A stretch of DNA of 64,000 nt from Fonsecaea monophora (Eukaryota > Ascomycota > Eurotiomycetes > Chaetothyriales > Herpotrichiellaceae): positions 291,093 to 355,092 of the forward strand of contig NW_019173954.1 of the NCBI RefSeq assembly GCF_001642475.1. Reading direction: 5' to 3'. Of this stretch, positions 45,102-57,079 are shown piece by piece (position 1 is the first letter of the stretch; each line of letters opens with the position of its first letter). The notes beneath the pieces are model-generated. The model saw nothing but the letters and a program-made list of their open reading frames with translations. It was not told where the DNA came from and did no database searches. Made by a program: the position numbers and the translations under genes.

Positions 45102-48100
45102 ATGGCCGATAAGGCAAACCCTACCAGCGGCTATGCGCCGGTCCTTTCGGCTCTGGCAACGATGCAGAGCAATGCCGGCAAAGAAGAGAAAACGGGAGCC
45201 CATGAATTCCTTGAAAAGTTTCAAAAATCGGTCTGTGGCGACCCTCCACACCACATATACTCGTGCTCATGTGGGAATAGCTGGAAGCGTGGAACACCAC
45301 TCATGCAATATTACAAGACTCGTCCGCTCCGGCAGAAGCCAGGTTGTTTGCTGCGACGACGTTAAAGGGAAAGGTCTGCACTGCCGGTCACTTGGGCAAG
45401 TTCAGCAGCGTTGACGCTTCCAGATTACATACGACCTCCATCAGCTGCCAGCAGACGCCCTCACTCCTCTCCGAGACTCACTCCTTTCTCTGCTTCAACT
45501 CTATATCTCGGGCCCTCGGCCCGTTCGGACGCAGTTATGCGTGTGTCTGGCAATCCTGGCAATTCAGTTGACAACGTGGAAAGATGTCTTGAGAACAGTG
45601 GGTTCGGCTGTTGGCAGCAGTAGGGACGGCGGAGACTGTCTGCTCGATTTCCTGCGCATCCTACCAGAAGAAGTCACAGAAGGCCGCAAGATCAACCTTT
45701 CAGTATGTTCGACCACGCAGCATTTCATGCTCGACCTTGCCGCAGCACCACTCTGGAATCCGATCGTAGTCTAATCCAGCATTTTGCAATATAGGAAGAG
45801 GAACTTGCCGTTCGGACCAAGGAACTCCTAGAGGACAACTCCGCTCAGGTCTTGAATCTTTTGGTCTCCTACGCCCAGTCATCAAGTAAGGAATCTCCCT
45901 TGTCCAATTGGAACTGCTGACATTTTTCTTTCTTGTAGCCCAAGCTGCTCACAATCCTCATTTGTATTCGTGTATCGCATCGTGGCTTCGAGAAATTCCC
46001 ACGATCGATGTTGTGAACTCGCCCCTATTGAATGAAATTATCGACGCCCTGCAGGACAGCGATTCCTTCGAAGCAGCTGTGGATTGCCTTTGCACCATGT
46101 TCAGAGATACCCGAGACGTCGACGAGTCACAAAGTGTTATTCGCATCCTCTATCCCCGAATCATCAAGCTGAGGCCTATGATCGCCGAAGCTGCTTCCAC
46201 GGAAGACAACGATCTCATGAAGGGCATTACGAGACTGTTCGCAGAGGCTGGTGAAGCTTGGGTTGTTCTCATTGCACGCATGCCGACCGAGTTCCGCGAG
46301 CTGGTCGAATGCATTCTTGAATGTTGCGTACTCGACAAAGATCGAGAAGCTATTTCGGTCACGTTCATTTTTTGGTATGAACTCAAGCTGTTACTCACTC
46401 TCGAAAAATACAGGTCCGCTCGAGCTCCTCTCGCGGACCTCTATTCGAAATTGGTGGATGTCATGATCAGACACCTCGAATTCCCCACACCAGAGAATGG
46501 TAATGAGAAGGACCTCTTCGACGGAGATCGAGAAGCAGAGGACAAATTCCGCAGTTTCCGACATAGCATAGGCGACGTCCTCAAGGACTGCTGCGAAGTC
46601 GTTGGAGTCACGGAGTGTCTAACAAAAGCCTTCGCTCTGATACAAAGTTGGGGGCAAAAATACGCTGCACAGGTCTCAGGCACCACCGTACCACATTGGC
46701 AAGAGCTTGAAGCGCCACTTTTCAGCCTCAGGGCAATGGGCCGAATGGTCAGCCCCGAGGAAGACACGGTCCTCCCGCAAGTCATCCCGCTGCTTACAAC
46801 AGTGCCAGATCATGAGAAGCTCAAGTTTCAAGCCATCATGGCGCTGGCTCGCTATACCGAATGGACCGCTCAACATCCAGAGACGCTAGAGGCACAGCTG
46901 AATTACGTTATTTCTGGATTCAATCACAGCTCTCAGGAAGTGGTACAGGCAGCAGCGCTGGCCTTCAAGTTCTTGGGGACCGACTGCCACAGCTTGCTGG
47001 GCGATCACGTCCCACAACTCCACAACTTCTACGAAAGCGTCATCGACAAGCTCAAACCTACAAGCCAGGAAGAGGTAACCGAAGGAGTTGCGGCGGTCGT
47101 GGCGGCCCAACCGCTTAGCAAGATCTATGAGACGTTGAAGCTGTTCTGTGACCCTGTCATGAGACGGGTGGTTGCCCTCGCCGCACAAGCCACGGATGAG
47201 AATACCGAGAAAACGGTTGCTGACTACCTTGGGCTTGTGACAGTCTTCTTCGTTTTCGTACAGCCTTATGTTTCGCCATCTGAAGAGAACCCGGCCGTCA
47301 AATATTGCCAGGAGGTGCTGCCGGCTCTTTCACAGATCGCAAAGCACTTCACGCGATCCATGCCGATCCTGGAAAGAGTGTGCAAGTGTTGGAGGACCAT
47401 GGTGATAACCTACCGAACTGCCACAGCCCCGCTTCTGCCCACACTTGCGACGGGAATTGCTGAGGGCTTTGAAGCGTCCCGACAAGGCTGTTTCCTGTGG
47501 GCGACAGACGCCGTCATTCGGGAGTTTTCGTACGGTTCAGAGTTCGTTGACGAGGCCACGAGTGACAACGTGTATCAATTCTTTGAGCAACAGGCCACAG
47601 TCTTTTTAAGGATCCTAGCCGAACTACAACCGACCGAGCTTCCGGATGTTATCGAGGACTTTTTCCGCCTAGCTTCTGATGCTCTTCGGTTCTACCCTCG
47701 GAAAACCCTTACTTCGAACCTTGCTCTGCCCATGGTCAATGCGTCGTTAACGGCCCTGACGCTGCAGTTAGTCGAGCCACTCCAAGCTACTCTGCACTTC
47801 TTGAGAGACTTTCTGGACTTTGGCTTTGAGCAACCGCCAATATCCAATTTCGAAGGGCCCAATGGTGAATCACTTGGAAATCCACCAGAGGTTCAGGCAG
47901 CGGTGAGGCAAGTGCTGAGCTCGAGGGGACAGGAAATCGTGCACCGAGTCCTGACTGGCATGATGTTCAGCTTTCCCGAGGACTGCTACGCCGATGCCTC
48001 TAGTATTCTCCTGTCGCTGTTCAAATTGGTACCTCAAGCGGCGGCTCAATGGATTCAAGGAACTTTGGTGGCCCTGCCTGCAGGCACACTAAAACCAGCC

Positions 48101-48268
48101 GAAGCTAACAAGTTGATGAAAGGCATTGGCGACAAGCTGCAGCAGAATCAGCCGCACAAAGTGCGGGTGCTGCTTCAAGACTTTACGAATTCGTATCGAC
48201 GACGGAATGTGGCGCCGCGTGAAGGGTTGGGCAGGCTGGAAGCGGCGAGGTTCAAGTTCAGCGGCTGA
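45102..48268 (+). CDS. mtr10: Nuclear transport receptor MTR10/transportin-SR type, 973 aa, five exons
   Basis: Importin-beta family karyopherin that imports SR-like mRNA-binding proteins (Npl3 in yeast) and affects tRNA traffic. Exons are 45102-45230, 45281-45373, 45424-45702, 45795-45885 and 45939-48268, all in phase with introns of 50-92 bp. The N-terminal Ran-binding part has GAHEFLEKFQKS|LEAW and ARLFAATTLKGK|ITYDLHQLP, then the Xpo1-like VRTQLCVCLAILAIQLTTW. The rest is a continuous series of HEAT-type helices (for example PETLEAQLNYVISGF, EVVQAAALAFKFLG). Length matches yeast Mtr10 (972). The C-terminus ends in the conserved basic/aromatic FTNSYRRRNVAPREG segment. Confidence 0.95.
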
Positions 48269-49229
48269 TCGACAGAACGAGGTCCTTCCTTGATGGAAAG
48301 ATTTACTGCATCGACCTGGTTCAGCACAGCGGAATGAATTGATGTCATTTCTTGGGCATCCTTGGGGCGTAACTCGTGCGGAGGCGGCTTTGACTGGCAG
48401 GAACCACATCTAGAGCCCGAATACCAGATTTCCTTTGCTCTTGATACCACACAATGCAATTCGATACAACATGAGTCAACCTGAAGCACGCGTACATCTC
48501 TAGACCAGTACTGTTGACTTGAGCAATGTCCATCTGGAATGGGAGTTCCGGGTGGGATAGGATCAACATGTCCGACTCGCGGGGCGCATGATAGGATGGT
48601 TGAGGGATGATATGTGAGGGTGAGGGAGAGGGAGAGGGAGAGAGAATCACGCACAACCAAGACAGACGGAGAAAGTGAATCCGGAGGGGCGAGGTGAAGA
48701 GGTGAACAAAAGAAGCATGGAAGGGCCAGTGTCAGGACGAGGACGACGTACCTACCTACCTACCTACTGCCTTCATACCGATCAATAAAATAGATACTTC
48801 GGTGTCGGTGTCGGTGTGGGCGTAGGCGTTGGGCGATGCGAGGCGCAGGTGCAAGCAGCCACAGCCAGAGGAGTTGGTTGGGGTTGAGGATTTGTTCACG
48901 GTTCATAAAGGAGAGAAAAAGTTGGAGCGCGATACGCAGCCAAGTATACCACGATACCACTATATCACTATATCAGTCTATCAGACATTCAACCGATTCA
49001 CAATTCACGCAGGGATTGATGTCTAGGCATGTATCTACTACTGGGTAAATACATGACTAACTACCTACCTCCTTACATACCTTCATACCTACTTATTAGG
49101 TACGTAGATAGATATCAACTCTAGCAGACCCGAAGGGTTTACCCTACTCCCTTTACAACTGCTATTCCATCTCCACCCGGGCATTGTCCCTGTCGTCTCT
49201 TATATTCTCTCCTTCTCATCGCCATCACA
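48269..49229. other. Convergent gap, 961 bp, with microsatellites
   Basis: 3' UTRs of MTR10 and the CorA-like gene. It contains GAGGGA repeats near 48615-48645, an ACCT tetranucleotide repeat at 48749-48767, a GGTGTC-type repeat near 48800 and a degenerate CTAC/CTTA series at 49055-49110. No gene. Confidence 0.6.
48749..48767. repeat. TACC tetranucleotide microsatellite
   Basis: About 4.5 tandem TACC copies in the convergent gap. Confidence 0.85.
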
Positions 49230-51214
49230 TCAATAATAATACCGCCTCCTACGCCGCCGGATAAACAGAGCCATTCCCACAACCAACAGTGTCAAGGGCA
49301 CCGCCACGACAAAGTACCACTTGATCGAAGGGTTATCGGCCAGGACGTCGACGTTCATTCCGAAAAGACCCTGTATAATGTGACGGCTCGAGTCTCAGTA
49401 AAGGGCGTTTCAAATGAAAACGGGATGCTTCGAAAATCTGGGATCTGGTGATGAATTGGCGATAGTCGTGTAAGGACAACAAACTCACCGACACAGTGAT
49501 AAGCGGGAAGAAAATAAACGTGATCCATGTAATGTTGCCCATTTCCTTGGAATAGTTTTCAGCAGCTTGGGCATTCCGGGCGCCAATGATGTTGTACACC
49601 TGTTCTCGTTTCGTCAGTTGGCCAGTTCTATTGCTCCGTTGCTTCTGTGACGCAGTGAGCCGGAAGATCCATACAAAATCAGAGATGTTCCTCCCGCGGT
49701 TGGGAAACTCTTGGGACACAATCTGCTCCATCTCGTTGAATTCGCTGATGATCCTCTCCAGGCGCACGATCTCGTTCGAGGGCGATGTCGGAGTGGCTGG
49801 GGGTGGAAATAGGTTTGCACTGCGAGACACAGCTTCCAGGTACCCCAGAGCGTGCGCGATCGTCTTCCTTTGAGCAAGCAAGAGCTGGCTCATGGTCGAC
49901 CAGTCCTGCGAGTCACGCCACGTCTGTCGCGCGAGTTCTTCGAGATCAGCAACGTCGAGATCGTCGTCCAGAGCGCGAGTCTCCTGGAACCATCGGTCAG
50001 AGGTGTCCACAAAACAACCGTTGTTGATCATACTGAAACCTTGATATGTTCTGAGCTCTGGTCAAGCACTCTCCTCCACTCCAAAAGGACGCGCTCCCAT
50101 ACGCGGCACACTAGCCTGTAGATGAATACCACTGCTGTGGTCTCTGTGTCACGACTCGTGTTCTGCTGGTCGATGACAGTCCAAAGTCCTGGGTCTGTGA
50201 GCCAGTCCTTGAAGCCCAGACCATCTACCTCCGAATGGAGTTCATTGAAGAGTATCAGTGTGCGTCGGTGCAGCAAGGGGACCACAGAGGCCCAGCTCGC
50301 CGGGCACAGGTCGACATTCCTGAACTTATCTGTCGACCTCATGCTGAGGACGCTGGCGACGCACGTCCTGCGACGGACAATGAACTTCTTCTCGGCCTGG
50401 CAAATCACTTCAATTCCTGTGCATCGCTTCCAGGCCGAGTCGAACTACCTTGAGCGTGTATAGCTCTTTGAATTTGGTGTCCAGCGTGGCAATTCCAGGG
50501 CTTCTGTGTAGAGAAATCCAGTCAAAGCCAAAGTGTACCAGAAGACGTTCTAAAACCGTGAATAAGTCAGCCCTCAATCGAACCTGGGTATTCTTCGTCG
50601 AGGGCCAAACAGGCCAGGGTGATTTGGACCCACGTCTTCCAGTAAGCATCGATAGGTTTGAAGTAGGGCCGATCCGGGAAAAGTAGAACTCCAAATCGTT
50701 TCGTTTATCGGCTTCGAACAGGAATTGTTGAAATCGCACCAGTGACGCATCCTCTCGACCACCTACAGCCGGTGGGTTCTGGAGATTGTCGACCAGGCCT
50801 TTGACAAACCTCCGGCACAAGAAACTGCGGGCATAGGGCCAGTTGTTCTCGTAGCTGTCGGCCGTTCGTCAGTGGTGGACGGGGAAATCCTGCTCAGGCC
50901 CTTTCTTGATACACAGGCACTCTTGCCTTGGCTTACTAGACACGATCCAGTGGCTCTTCTCCGCCGACGGGCGTGTTTGGGTGGCCTGGCACACCTGGTG
51001 AAAACAAGGCCTGGTTGACTGAGTTCTGTAGGTCCTGCCATGTGCTGATCTGATTTTCGTTGTATGTCACAAAATACTGTCCGAAGTCGAGTCTGCAGAG
51101 GAAATCAACGACCCTGCTGTGCGTTCCTAGAAAGCGGTGAGACCGCTGTACAGGTGCGTTTTCTGCTGGCAACGGTTGTGAGAAGAACAGGCTGTCTACC
51201 AAAAGGAAGTCCAT
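49230..51214 (-). CDS. CorA-like Mg2+ transporter family membrane protein, about 558 aa (middle exons uncertain)
   Basis: Protein with a long soluble N-terminus and two C-terminal membrane helices, as in fungal CorA-like proteins. Working exons are 50937-51214, 50449-50854, 50040-50396, 49489-49983 and 49230-49370; phases agree for all four introns and no stop intervenes. The end is diagnostic: MGNITWITFIFFPLITVS|GLFGMNVDVL contains helix 1 and the GMN motif, then a second helix (VVAVPLTLLVVGMALFI) and a short Arg/Tyr tail. Residues 300-480 form the coiled stalk (RLERIISEFNEMEQIV, WIFRLTASQKQR). Within exon 50449-50854 another frame reads like protein over 36 codons, so one or two small introns may be missed. 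The start at 51214 is provisional. Ion specificity is not shown. Confidence 0.75.
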
Positions 51215-51654
51215 AGCAAAGAAGTCTCGATTGAAAATGGTGCACAGTCACAGTAGCAAGCGCCTTGGGTTCAGGCTCGAGACGAAGCATTTGGCCAAAT
51301 TCTGTGCTAACCCTCGAGAAGTTCAGATGGAGGGGCTGAGAATATGCAGCCTCCGTTGACAGGTTCCACAGTCTCGTATTGAGTTTTCTGCCTTGCGTGA
51401 CAAGGCAAACATTGTGACCAGCTGAGAAGAGCTAGTAGATGCACAATGATATAACGAGTCCTGGCGATGCTCAGCCCCGCTCAGCCCCCTCCCCAAAAGC
51501 CCTTTTGTTCTGGGGGTATTTAGAGGATGTCCAAGGCTCGCAAAGAACTCGACGAGATGTAGATTCTGAGTCGTTGAACAGTCCAGTTTAGTCGAACAAA
51601 ATACCAGAGAAGTGACAGCAACGAGCACTAACCCATCTGATCTATCCTACCACC
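51215..51654. other. Divergent promoter region, 440 bp
   Basis: Between the CorA-like gene and the Cys-rich gene. It may hold an upstream exon of the former, since protein-like sequence (MLRLEPEPKALATVTVHHF) occurs at 51290-51230 in another minus frame. Confidence 0.45.
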
Positions 51655-52174
51655 ATGAGTAAGTGACAACAAGACAAGACTGTGTAGAAGACTGAAGTCT
51701 AACGCGACCCTGGAATGATAGCGCGAGGTTGTGTGGTGGTAATGACGCCTTTTGTACACTCAGGCTGTCGGTACATTGACAACGAGGACAAACGCCACAC
51801 GGTCTATACCTATGAGTACCACAACAGCCATTGTCGCCTGCACAGAAATAAGGACGAAGCCTGTTCTGTCCGCGAGAGAGAAGGAGTATCGATGGCGTAT
51901 GAGCCTGGCTCGGATCCTTGCCCCAAGTGCATAGCTCAGGTGAGTGTCGCAGGCAGCGGCAGGCACGGCGTGTGTATGTGGTGCTGGTACAGAAGATGCT
52001 AATTCAGCCTTGGTGGTATAGGACCGACACCGCGCCAACAGGCAAGCCCATGGGCGCCCCAGGGCTGACGGCCAGAGAAAGAGGCGAAGGCATCCGCAGC
52101 CACGGTCAGATGCTCCTCGGCATAAAAGGAAAGACCGCCGTGAGGTCGACCCATTTCGTTGCGCGGTGATGTAG
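51655..52174 (+). CDS. Small Cys-rich basic protein, 124 aa, with a 4-nt first coding exon
   Basis: Model: ATG A at 51655-51658, intron 51659-51721 (GTAAGT...GATAG), exon 51722-51939, intron 51940-52021 (GTGAGT...TATAG), exon 52022-52174. All phases agree and the frame is open throughout. The product has six or seven Cys in the first 75 residues, including C-x(13)-C spacing and a final DPCPKC. His/Tyr-rich stretches (YTYEYHNSHCRLHRNK) suggest metal binding. The last 50 residues are strongly basic (GQRKRRRHPQPR, HKRKDRREVD), typical of nucleic-acid binding or nuclear targeting. No family recognised. The alternative is a start inside exon 2 at the internal Met (MTPFVHS). Confidence 0.6.
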
Positions 52175-53230
52175 GAAAAGTCGTTTGAGGTTCAAGCTCG
52201 TTCGTCTCGTTCGCAGGCGACCCACGGAGTTTCCAACACATGTACCCAACTCGATATTAAGTGCGGAATGAGCCGAGCCGAAACGAAAGACTGGTCGAAT
52301 GCTTTGGAGCCCAACCCGGTTTCTACGAGGCTCACGACCTCTTAAATGCACTTGCTTGAGCTCAGCTCCAGAGTCAGTGCATCTCGGTTCCTAGTAGAAG
52401 GAGGGCTCAGCGTTGGCAGAATGAGCCAGAGAGCCAACCAGGAACCACTGCGCCGACGACAGAAGTGGGTGACGAGCGCTGTGATACGCCTGAATCCGGC
52501 TTCAGGATTGACAGGACTTGCAGAATGTGCACCCTGCCTGCTTGCTCTCCACCATCCACACACCCACACACCCGAAGTCGAAGTCCAGTCCCCTTCTTAC
52601 ACAAAGAAGCGAGCCCATCGAGCGAGCAAGAGACCTACCGCCACTCTCAATCCCTCCTGCGGTCCGGTATTCCCCTTTAGAGAGGTGGTCCACTGCGACA
52701 ACCCGATGGAAGTGGGGGTTTCTCGGGTCCGCGCGACTGCTCGAGATATACATACTCACAGAGTGTATACCAGAATACGCCACTTCGTCGCTGGCTGGGT
52801 TGGGTGTGGTGTCGGCCGTCGAGACGGGTGGGAGACAGGGGGGCAGAGAGGCAGAGAGGTGAAGAAATATGAGGAACCGGGACAAACAGGGCAACAGACC
52901 CGTAATACCCGCAGGATGCATGGTTGCAGATATATTGTCCATTCTCCTTTACTCACGCCGGGTCCACGGGATTGTGATAGCATCGCTTTTGCATTTCGCT
53001 CTTCTCTGTTTCCCCCCCCCCAAAACTCCCCTATCTTCGCCACTGGACTGTACTGTTGCCTGGTCGTCCTCCCGTGTAAAGCATGCGCCAGATCGCTCAC
53101 GATTACAAAACAAAGTATTCACCAAAGCGACCGCCCCTCCGACCTTGGTTGGCCGAGTGTTTTGATCCTCTGTACAATTGTATGTCACCAGCTGGCATAT
53201 TCCAACTGGAACAAGGTATCAGGATCCGTG
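52175..53230. other. Convergent gap, 1.06 kb
   Basis: Between the Cys-rich gene and PTC7. Open frames on both strands here are Pro/Ser/Thr-rich or His-rich shadows without start context or domains. Confidence 0.5.
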
Positions 53231-54712
53231 TCATGACTCCGTCTTCCTCACAACTCCAATGATAACCGAGATATCGTCCAGCTTGCCCCCTTCAGCCGCA
53301 ATACCCTCATCAAACGCCCTCTCCATGTAAGGCGACTCGGCGTTGGGATCCATGGCAATCTCCCTGGCGGCGTTCATCAGCCGTCGCGCCACATAGATCA
53401 CGCCATCCTTTTTGGCCTCCTCGAGCTCTTGCTCCTCCTTGTGGGTGGCTGTCTGCGACTGGTCCCCCCAACCGTTCCAGCGAGAGATGCTCTCGCAGAT
53501 ATTATCGCAGATCTCATGTTCCCACAGGTTGTCGGTCACACCGTCACTCAGAACGGCGACCACATCACCGATGCGGACATTATCGACCAAGTCACAGACG
53601 GCATTCTTGAGGGGCGTGTCCGGCGAGTTGGTGCCCAACTGGCGGGGACAGTCGAACCAGTGCCATTGTTCCTTGGACCGGTAGAGGATGCGATCGGATT
53701 TGTCATCCTTGCTTTCTTTCTCGGGCGGCGATGAAGTCGGTGAGGGTCGTATAAGGAGGATTTTGCAATCACCCAGCGTCGTGGCGAAGATTACTGGTGT
53801 GGGTTCGGACTGTGATCCAGAAGGTGGTTTGTAGTAGAGAAGGGCCGAAGAGGCGGTCGTCGTACCGAGAATGTCATTTTTAGTGGAATCCTTGGAATCC
53901 TTGCTTTCTTGCGAGGTCGAGGGAGCAGATGAATCTTCATCATCTCCTCGCCTGCGCTCGCCCTCTTCACCCTCCGAATAGACTTCATTATCACGATCCT
54001 TGTTCAATGTGCCTTTGGTAGCTTTCTTGGTTGCGTCGTACGCATCCTGGAGACTCTGCACAGGGTCGATATCTCCCAAATCCACCGAGTCCTTCCCGTC
54101 GGGTCCTGCGAGAGACTTCTCGACTTCGACGTCCCAGAAATGTGCAATCAGTCGACTCCAAAGGGCGGCGTGGCCCCTCTCTTTCTGAGCCCATGCTCCC
54201 ACGCCATCATTGACGGCAACGAAGGTCCGATCCGCCGATATAATGATCGCGTCATCGCCGTTGGTTATGCCACGAACAGGTTCTCCATTCACGGTGGGAC
54301 GGCGGGCGCCACGCGCAACGGAGGAGGGATTGTGCGTTGTGAGAGGGTCGGAGAAGGAGCCGGACGGGAGGAAGACGAATGGAGGCGGAAATGGGCGGGA
54401 TGGTCGTTTGGCAAAGATGGAATAGCCAGTTTCGAAATAGAAAGGATAGGGCGGCCTCGGAGGGGATGTGGTGGACGAATTCGAGTCCGCTGAGGTCTTG
54501 CCCGCTGCGGGTGTGGTTGTACGGCCTTCAGATATGAGATAGCGGCGCAGGTGGGAGGCCGAGGTGCCAATGCCTCGTACGCAGACACCCTCGAGTCGAC
54601 ATACTATCGTTTGCTGTCGAGATGGAGGAGCCCGCACAAGCAGAAGAAAGCAGCGGCCATCGAATAGTCGTGCTACAGCGTGTCTGGATGGTCGGGCCAC
54701 CTGAGCGAGCAT
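53231..54712 (-). CDS. ptc7: Mitochondrial PP2C-type phosphatase PTC7, 493 aa
   Basis: Mg2+/Mn2+-dependent Ser/Thr phosphatase. In yeast Ptc7 activates coenzyme Q synthesis by dephosphorylating Coq7 in mitochondria. The gene is a single exon. The N-terminus is Arg/Ser/Ala-rich without acidic residues (VARPSRHAVARLF), as expected of a targeting peptide. FYFETGYSIFAKRPSRP opens the PTC7/SpoIIE-like PP2C domain. Metal-ligand motifs are GDDAIII, FVAVNDGVGAWA, VAVLSDGVTDNLWEHEICD and LDDISVIIGVV. A Ser/Asp/Lys-rich low-complexity insert (about residues 240-300) separates the halves of the domain. The yeast gene makes two proteins by optional splicing; no intron is evident here. Confidence 0.93.
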   Translation of the reverse strand: MLAQVARPSRHAVARLFDGRCFLLLVRAPPSRQQTIVCRLEGVCVRGIGTSASHLRRYLISEGRTTTPAAGKTSADSNSSTTSPPRPPYPFYFETGYSIFAKRPSRPFPPPFVFLPSGSFSDPLTTHNPSSVARGARRPTVNGEPVRGITNGDDAIIISADRTFVAVNDGVGAWAQKERGHAALWSRLIAHFWDVEVEKSLAGPDGKDSVDLGDIDPVQSLQDAYDATKKATKGTLNKDRDNEVYSEGEEGERRRGDDEDSSAPSTSQESKDSKDSTKNDILGTTTASSALLYYKPPSGSQSEPTPVIFATTLGDCKILLIRPSPTSSPPEKESKDDKSDRILYRSKEQWHWFDCPRQLGTNSPDTPLKNAVCDLVDNVRIGDVVAVLSDGVTDNLWEHEICDNICESISRWNGWGDQSQTATHKEEQELEEAKKDGVIYVARRLMNAAREIAMDPNAESPYMERAFDEGIAAEGGKLDDISVIIGVVRKTES

Positions 54713-55463
54713 GGAAAGGGCCAGAGCGCTCTCATAATAAGAGCAGCATGAGACTAAAAGGTTTCCAGAGGAAGTGTGTTGCTCAACAAATGGTTATGCT
54801 CCAAGTATTGAGAGAAAATCGTCGACAGTAAGGTCAAGTTGTTTGTCGTATGGTAGAAAGATAGTCCGTGCCTGTTGAGCTATCACCTCCATGCGTCAAG
54901 AGTGGAACAATAATACGAGGCCTCGTAGACGGTGGGGGAAGCGGTGGAGGAGCCACGAGAGCTTAGCGATCGGCGACTCTGCGGAAGTGCCAGTTGGTGT
55001 CAAATCCACTTTTCTCCACCTCCAACATTAGGGATCTATTTCCTCCCGCACCAGCCCGTGGTCTAGACAAATACTACTAGCAGGAGACAACTCTAGGGAG
55101 CAAGCAACAGGAAAACATTGGAATCTCGAGCTGGGAGGAGATGATCAGGTTTCTCTGCCTTATGGCCGGAGATATATACAAGTATAAATATATACACTAT
55201 CTTGGCTGTTCGCCCTCGAGTATGGTACATTATAGCACATGTTGGTGAGTGGTGAGTGACTGCGACAATCTCACATGCGTAGCTGCGCCATTTACCACAA
55301 AGCTAATCGGAGTGGCGGGACCGTAGCAACAAAAAGTTGGTTTGACGTCGACCTGCAGAAGCACAACGGCGATGCAAAGGTGATGCCATCGGGGTGTGGT
55401 TGAATTTGGTCCAGTGGGATTGTTGATGAGCATGTCAAGTGAGCGGCTTCAACGTCGTGCGCC
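54713..55463. other. Intergenic, 751 bp
   Basis: Tandem gap between two minus-strand genes: PTC7 promoter and HEM25 3' UTR. No gene or repeat was recognised. Confidence 0.55.
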
Positions 55464-56456
55464 TCACACTGCCGCCCTCTCCTCATCATGCCTCGCGACG
55501 AAGCGCTCTGCTCGTCCTATAAGCTCCTCATACACGGTCCAAGCCAGCGCGGAGCTCATTGCCTTCCTGCCCATTCTCAATGCGAGTCCATCAAAAAAAC
55601 TTTTTATTCCATCCTCTTTGAGCATCAACCGTGCCGCTTTCCACGTATTCCCATACTTGTGTGGCATCAGCTGCAACCTCGTCTTCACAGCATCGAAAGG
55701 ATTGGTGATGCTCGTCGCTAGCCCTGCCGCGATGACGCCGCTTGTAGCGTTGATCGATGCCGCAGTCGATGCTGAAGGACGTGTATGGTCGTGACTCGTG
55801 GCCGTGGTATGGAGTGGGAAGACCTTGTTCAGATGTGTTTTGCTTGCTTCATAGAAGAGCACGTATAAGCCTGCATACGGCGCGTCACGGATGGCTGTGG
55901 CACCAAAGCCAGAGAAGAATCCCTTCAAGCCTTCCTGTGCAAAAATCGATCTTGTCGCAGAAGCCAGAGACTTGTATGCATACAGGTCTGATTCGTAGCG
56001 CACCTTAATCACTGTCACCGGCATGATAATGAGTCCCGCAAACACTCTCGCGGTCGCGCCCGTTATGAGATTTTGTATATTCGAAAGCTTTGGCAGTACT
56101 GAACTGCTCTTTCTCGGTAGGGATGCTCCATCTCCGGTTCCCTTCACAGTGTTGTTGGCAAGTATTTGACGCAAAGAGCTGAGCGAGGTGAAATACAAGG
56201 CAGATCCGAAGCCTGTCCGCAGCGCTGAAGGGACGGTCCCTCGCCACAAACTGGCTACAGGATGAGGACCAGAGAGGATCGATCGCAAGACGGTAAGGAG
56301 GGACGAGGAGTGTGATTGCTGGACTCTGGTCTTTAGCAGGTCGGCTGGTTGCAGTAGTACGGCGCTTGATACGCCAGAGGTCAGGCCGGCAAAGAAATGA
56401 AAGGTCGGATGTGCCCTTCTGGAGCTCTGGACCTTGTGAACACTGCCATCGGACAT
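55464..56456 (-). CDS. hem25: Mitochondrial glycine carrier HEM25/SLC25A38, 330 aa
   Basis: Mitochondrial carrier of the inner membrane that brings glycine in for 5-aminolevulinate and haem synthesis. The gene is a single exon. It has three Mito_carr repeats of about 100 residues. Signature motifs are [12 protein letters not shown] (repeat 1), [12 protein letters not shown] (repeat 2, with the relaxed motif typical of this subfamily) and [20 protein letters not shown] (repeat 3). [20 protein letters not shown] and [20 protein letters not shown] are characteristic of SLC25A38. Length fits (yeast 301, fungi about 320-350). The N-terminus is short and hydrophilic, as usual for carriers without a presequence. 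Confidence 0.95.
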   Translation of the reverse strand: MSDGSVHKVQSSRRAHPTFHFFAGLTSGVSSAVLLQPADLLKTRVQQSHSSSLLTVLRSILSGPHPVASLWRGTVPSALRTGFGSALYFTSLSSLRQILANNTVKGTGDGASLPRKSSSVLPKLSNIQNLITGATARVFAGLIIMPVTVIKVRYESDLYAYKSLASATRSIFAQEGLKGFFSGFGATAIRDAPYAGLYVLFYEASKTHLNKVFPLHTTATSHDHTRPSASTAASINATSGVIAAGLATSITNPFDAVKTRLQLMPHKYGNTWKAARLMLKEDGIKSFFDGLALRMGRKAMSSALAWTVYEELIGRAERFVARHDEERAAV

Positions 56457-57079
56457 ATTCCAAGGAATCCGAAAGCCTTGCGCTCACAGGGGGACTAAAG
56501 ATTGAAAGATGAAAGAGCTGCCGTCCCGAAATGACTGAGCATGGTGGTGATGTCGGGGTCGATGAAGAGCACGCGAAAGCGATACAGTAGCACCAACAAA
56601 ATCTTTCAACCTGGTGAGACTGGCTGCTCAGCGAGATGCATGAATAAGCGCACAGCACGGATGTGCCTGTTTACGAGTACGAACAGGAACAAACCAGCAA
56701 ATAATTACGAGCCGAAAAGCTGTGTTGATGAAGTCATTTTCCAACCGAGAAATTCACGCACCTTTTCTGCATCACGCTAGGCTAGTGTCACACCCAGTGA
56801 CCAGCAACCACTCAAGAAGCCTTGAACAGACTACATAACCGGCAAGTTGCATTTTATCCTGTCCGAAAGGAGTGATCACGGACTCATTGTCGCTCACTTA
56901 ATTATGTCGAATTATTTAGGCCGTTGTATTTCTGCACCCTTGTTTCTTCCCGCGGCATCGACATCTCTTCCCAAGCGACCTGCGGAATCCCTGTCCAGTC
57001 TTGCCAGTGTCTGGACCCTGGCCCATCCCCGACCAAGAAGATATTAGACCATACACCCCAACCACAAAAAAGGCGGCTC
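56457..57079. other. Intergenic, 623 bp
   Basis: HEM25 promoter and 3' UTR of the following regulator. No supported feature. Confidence 0.55.
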
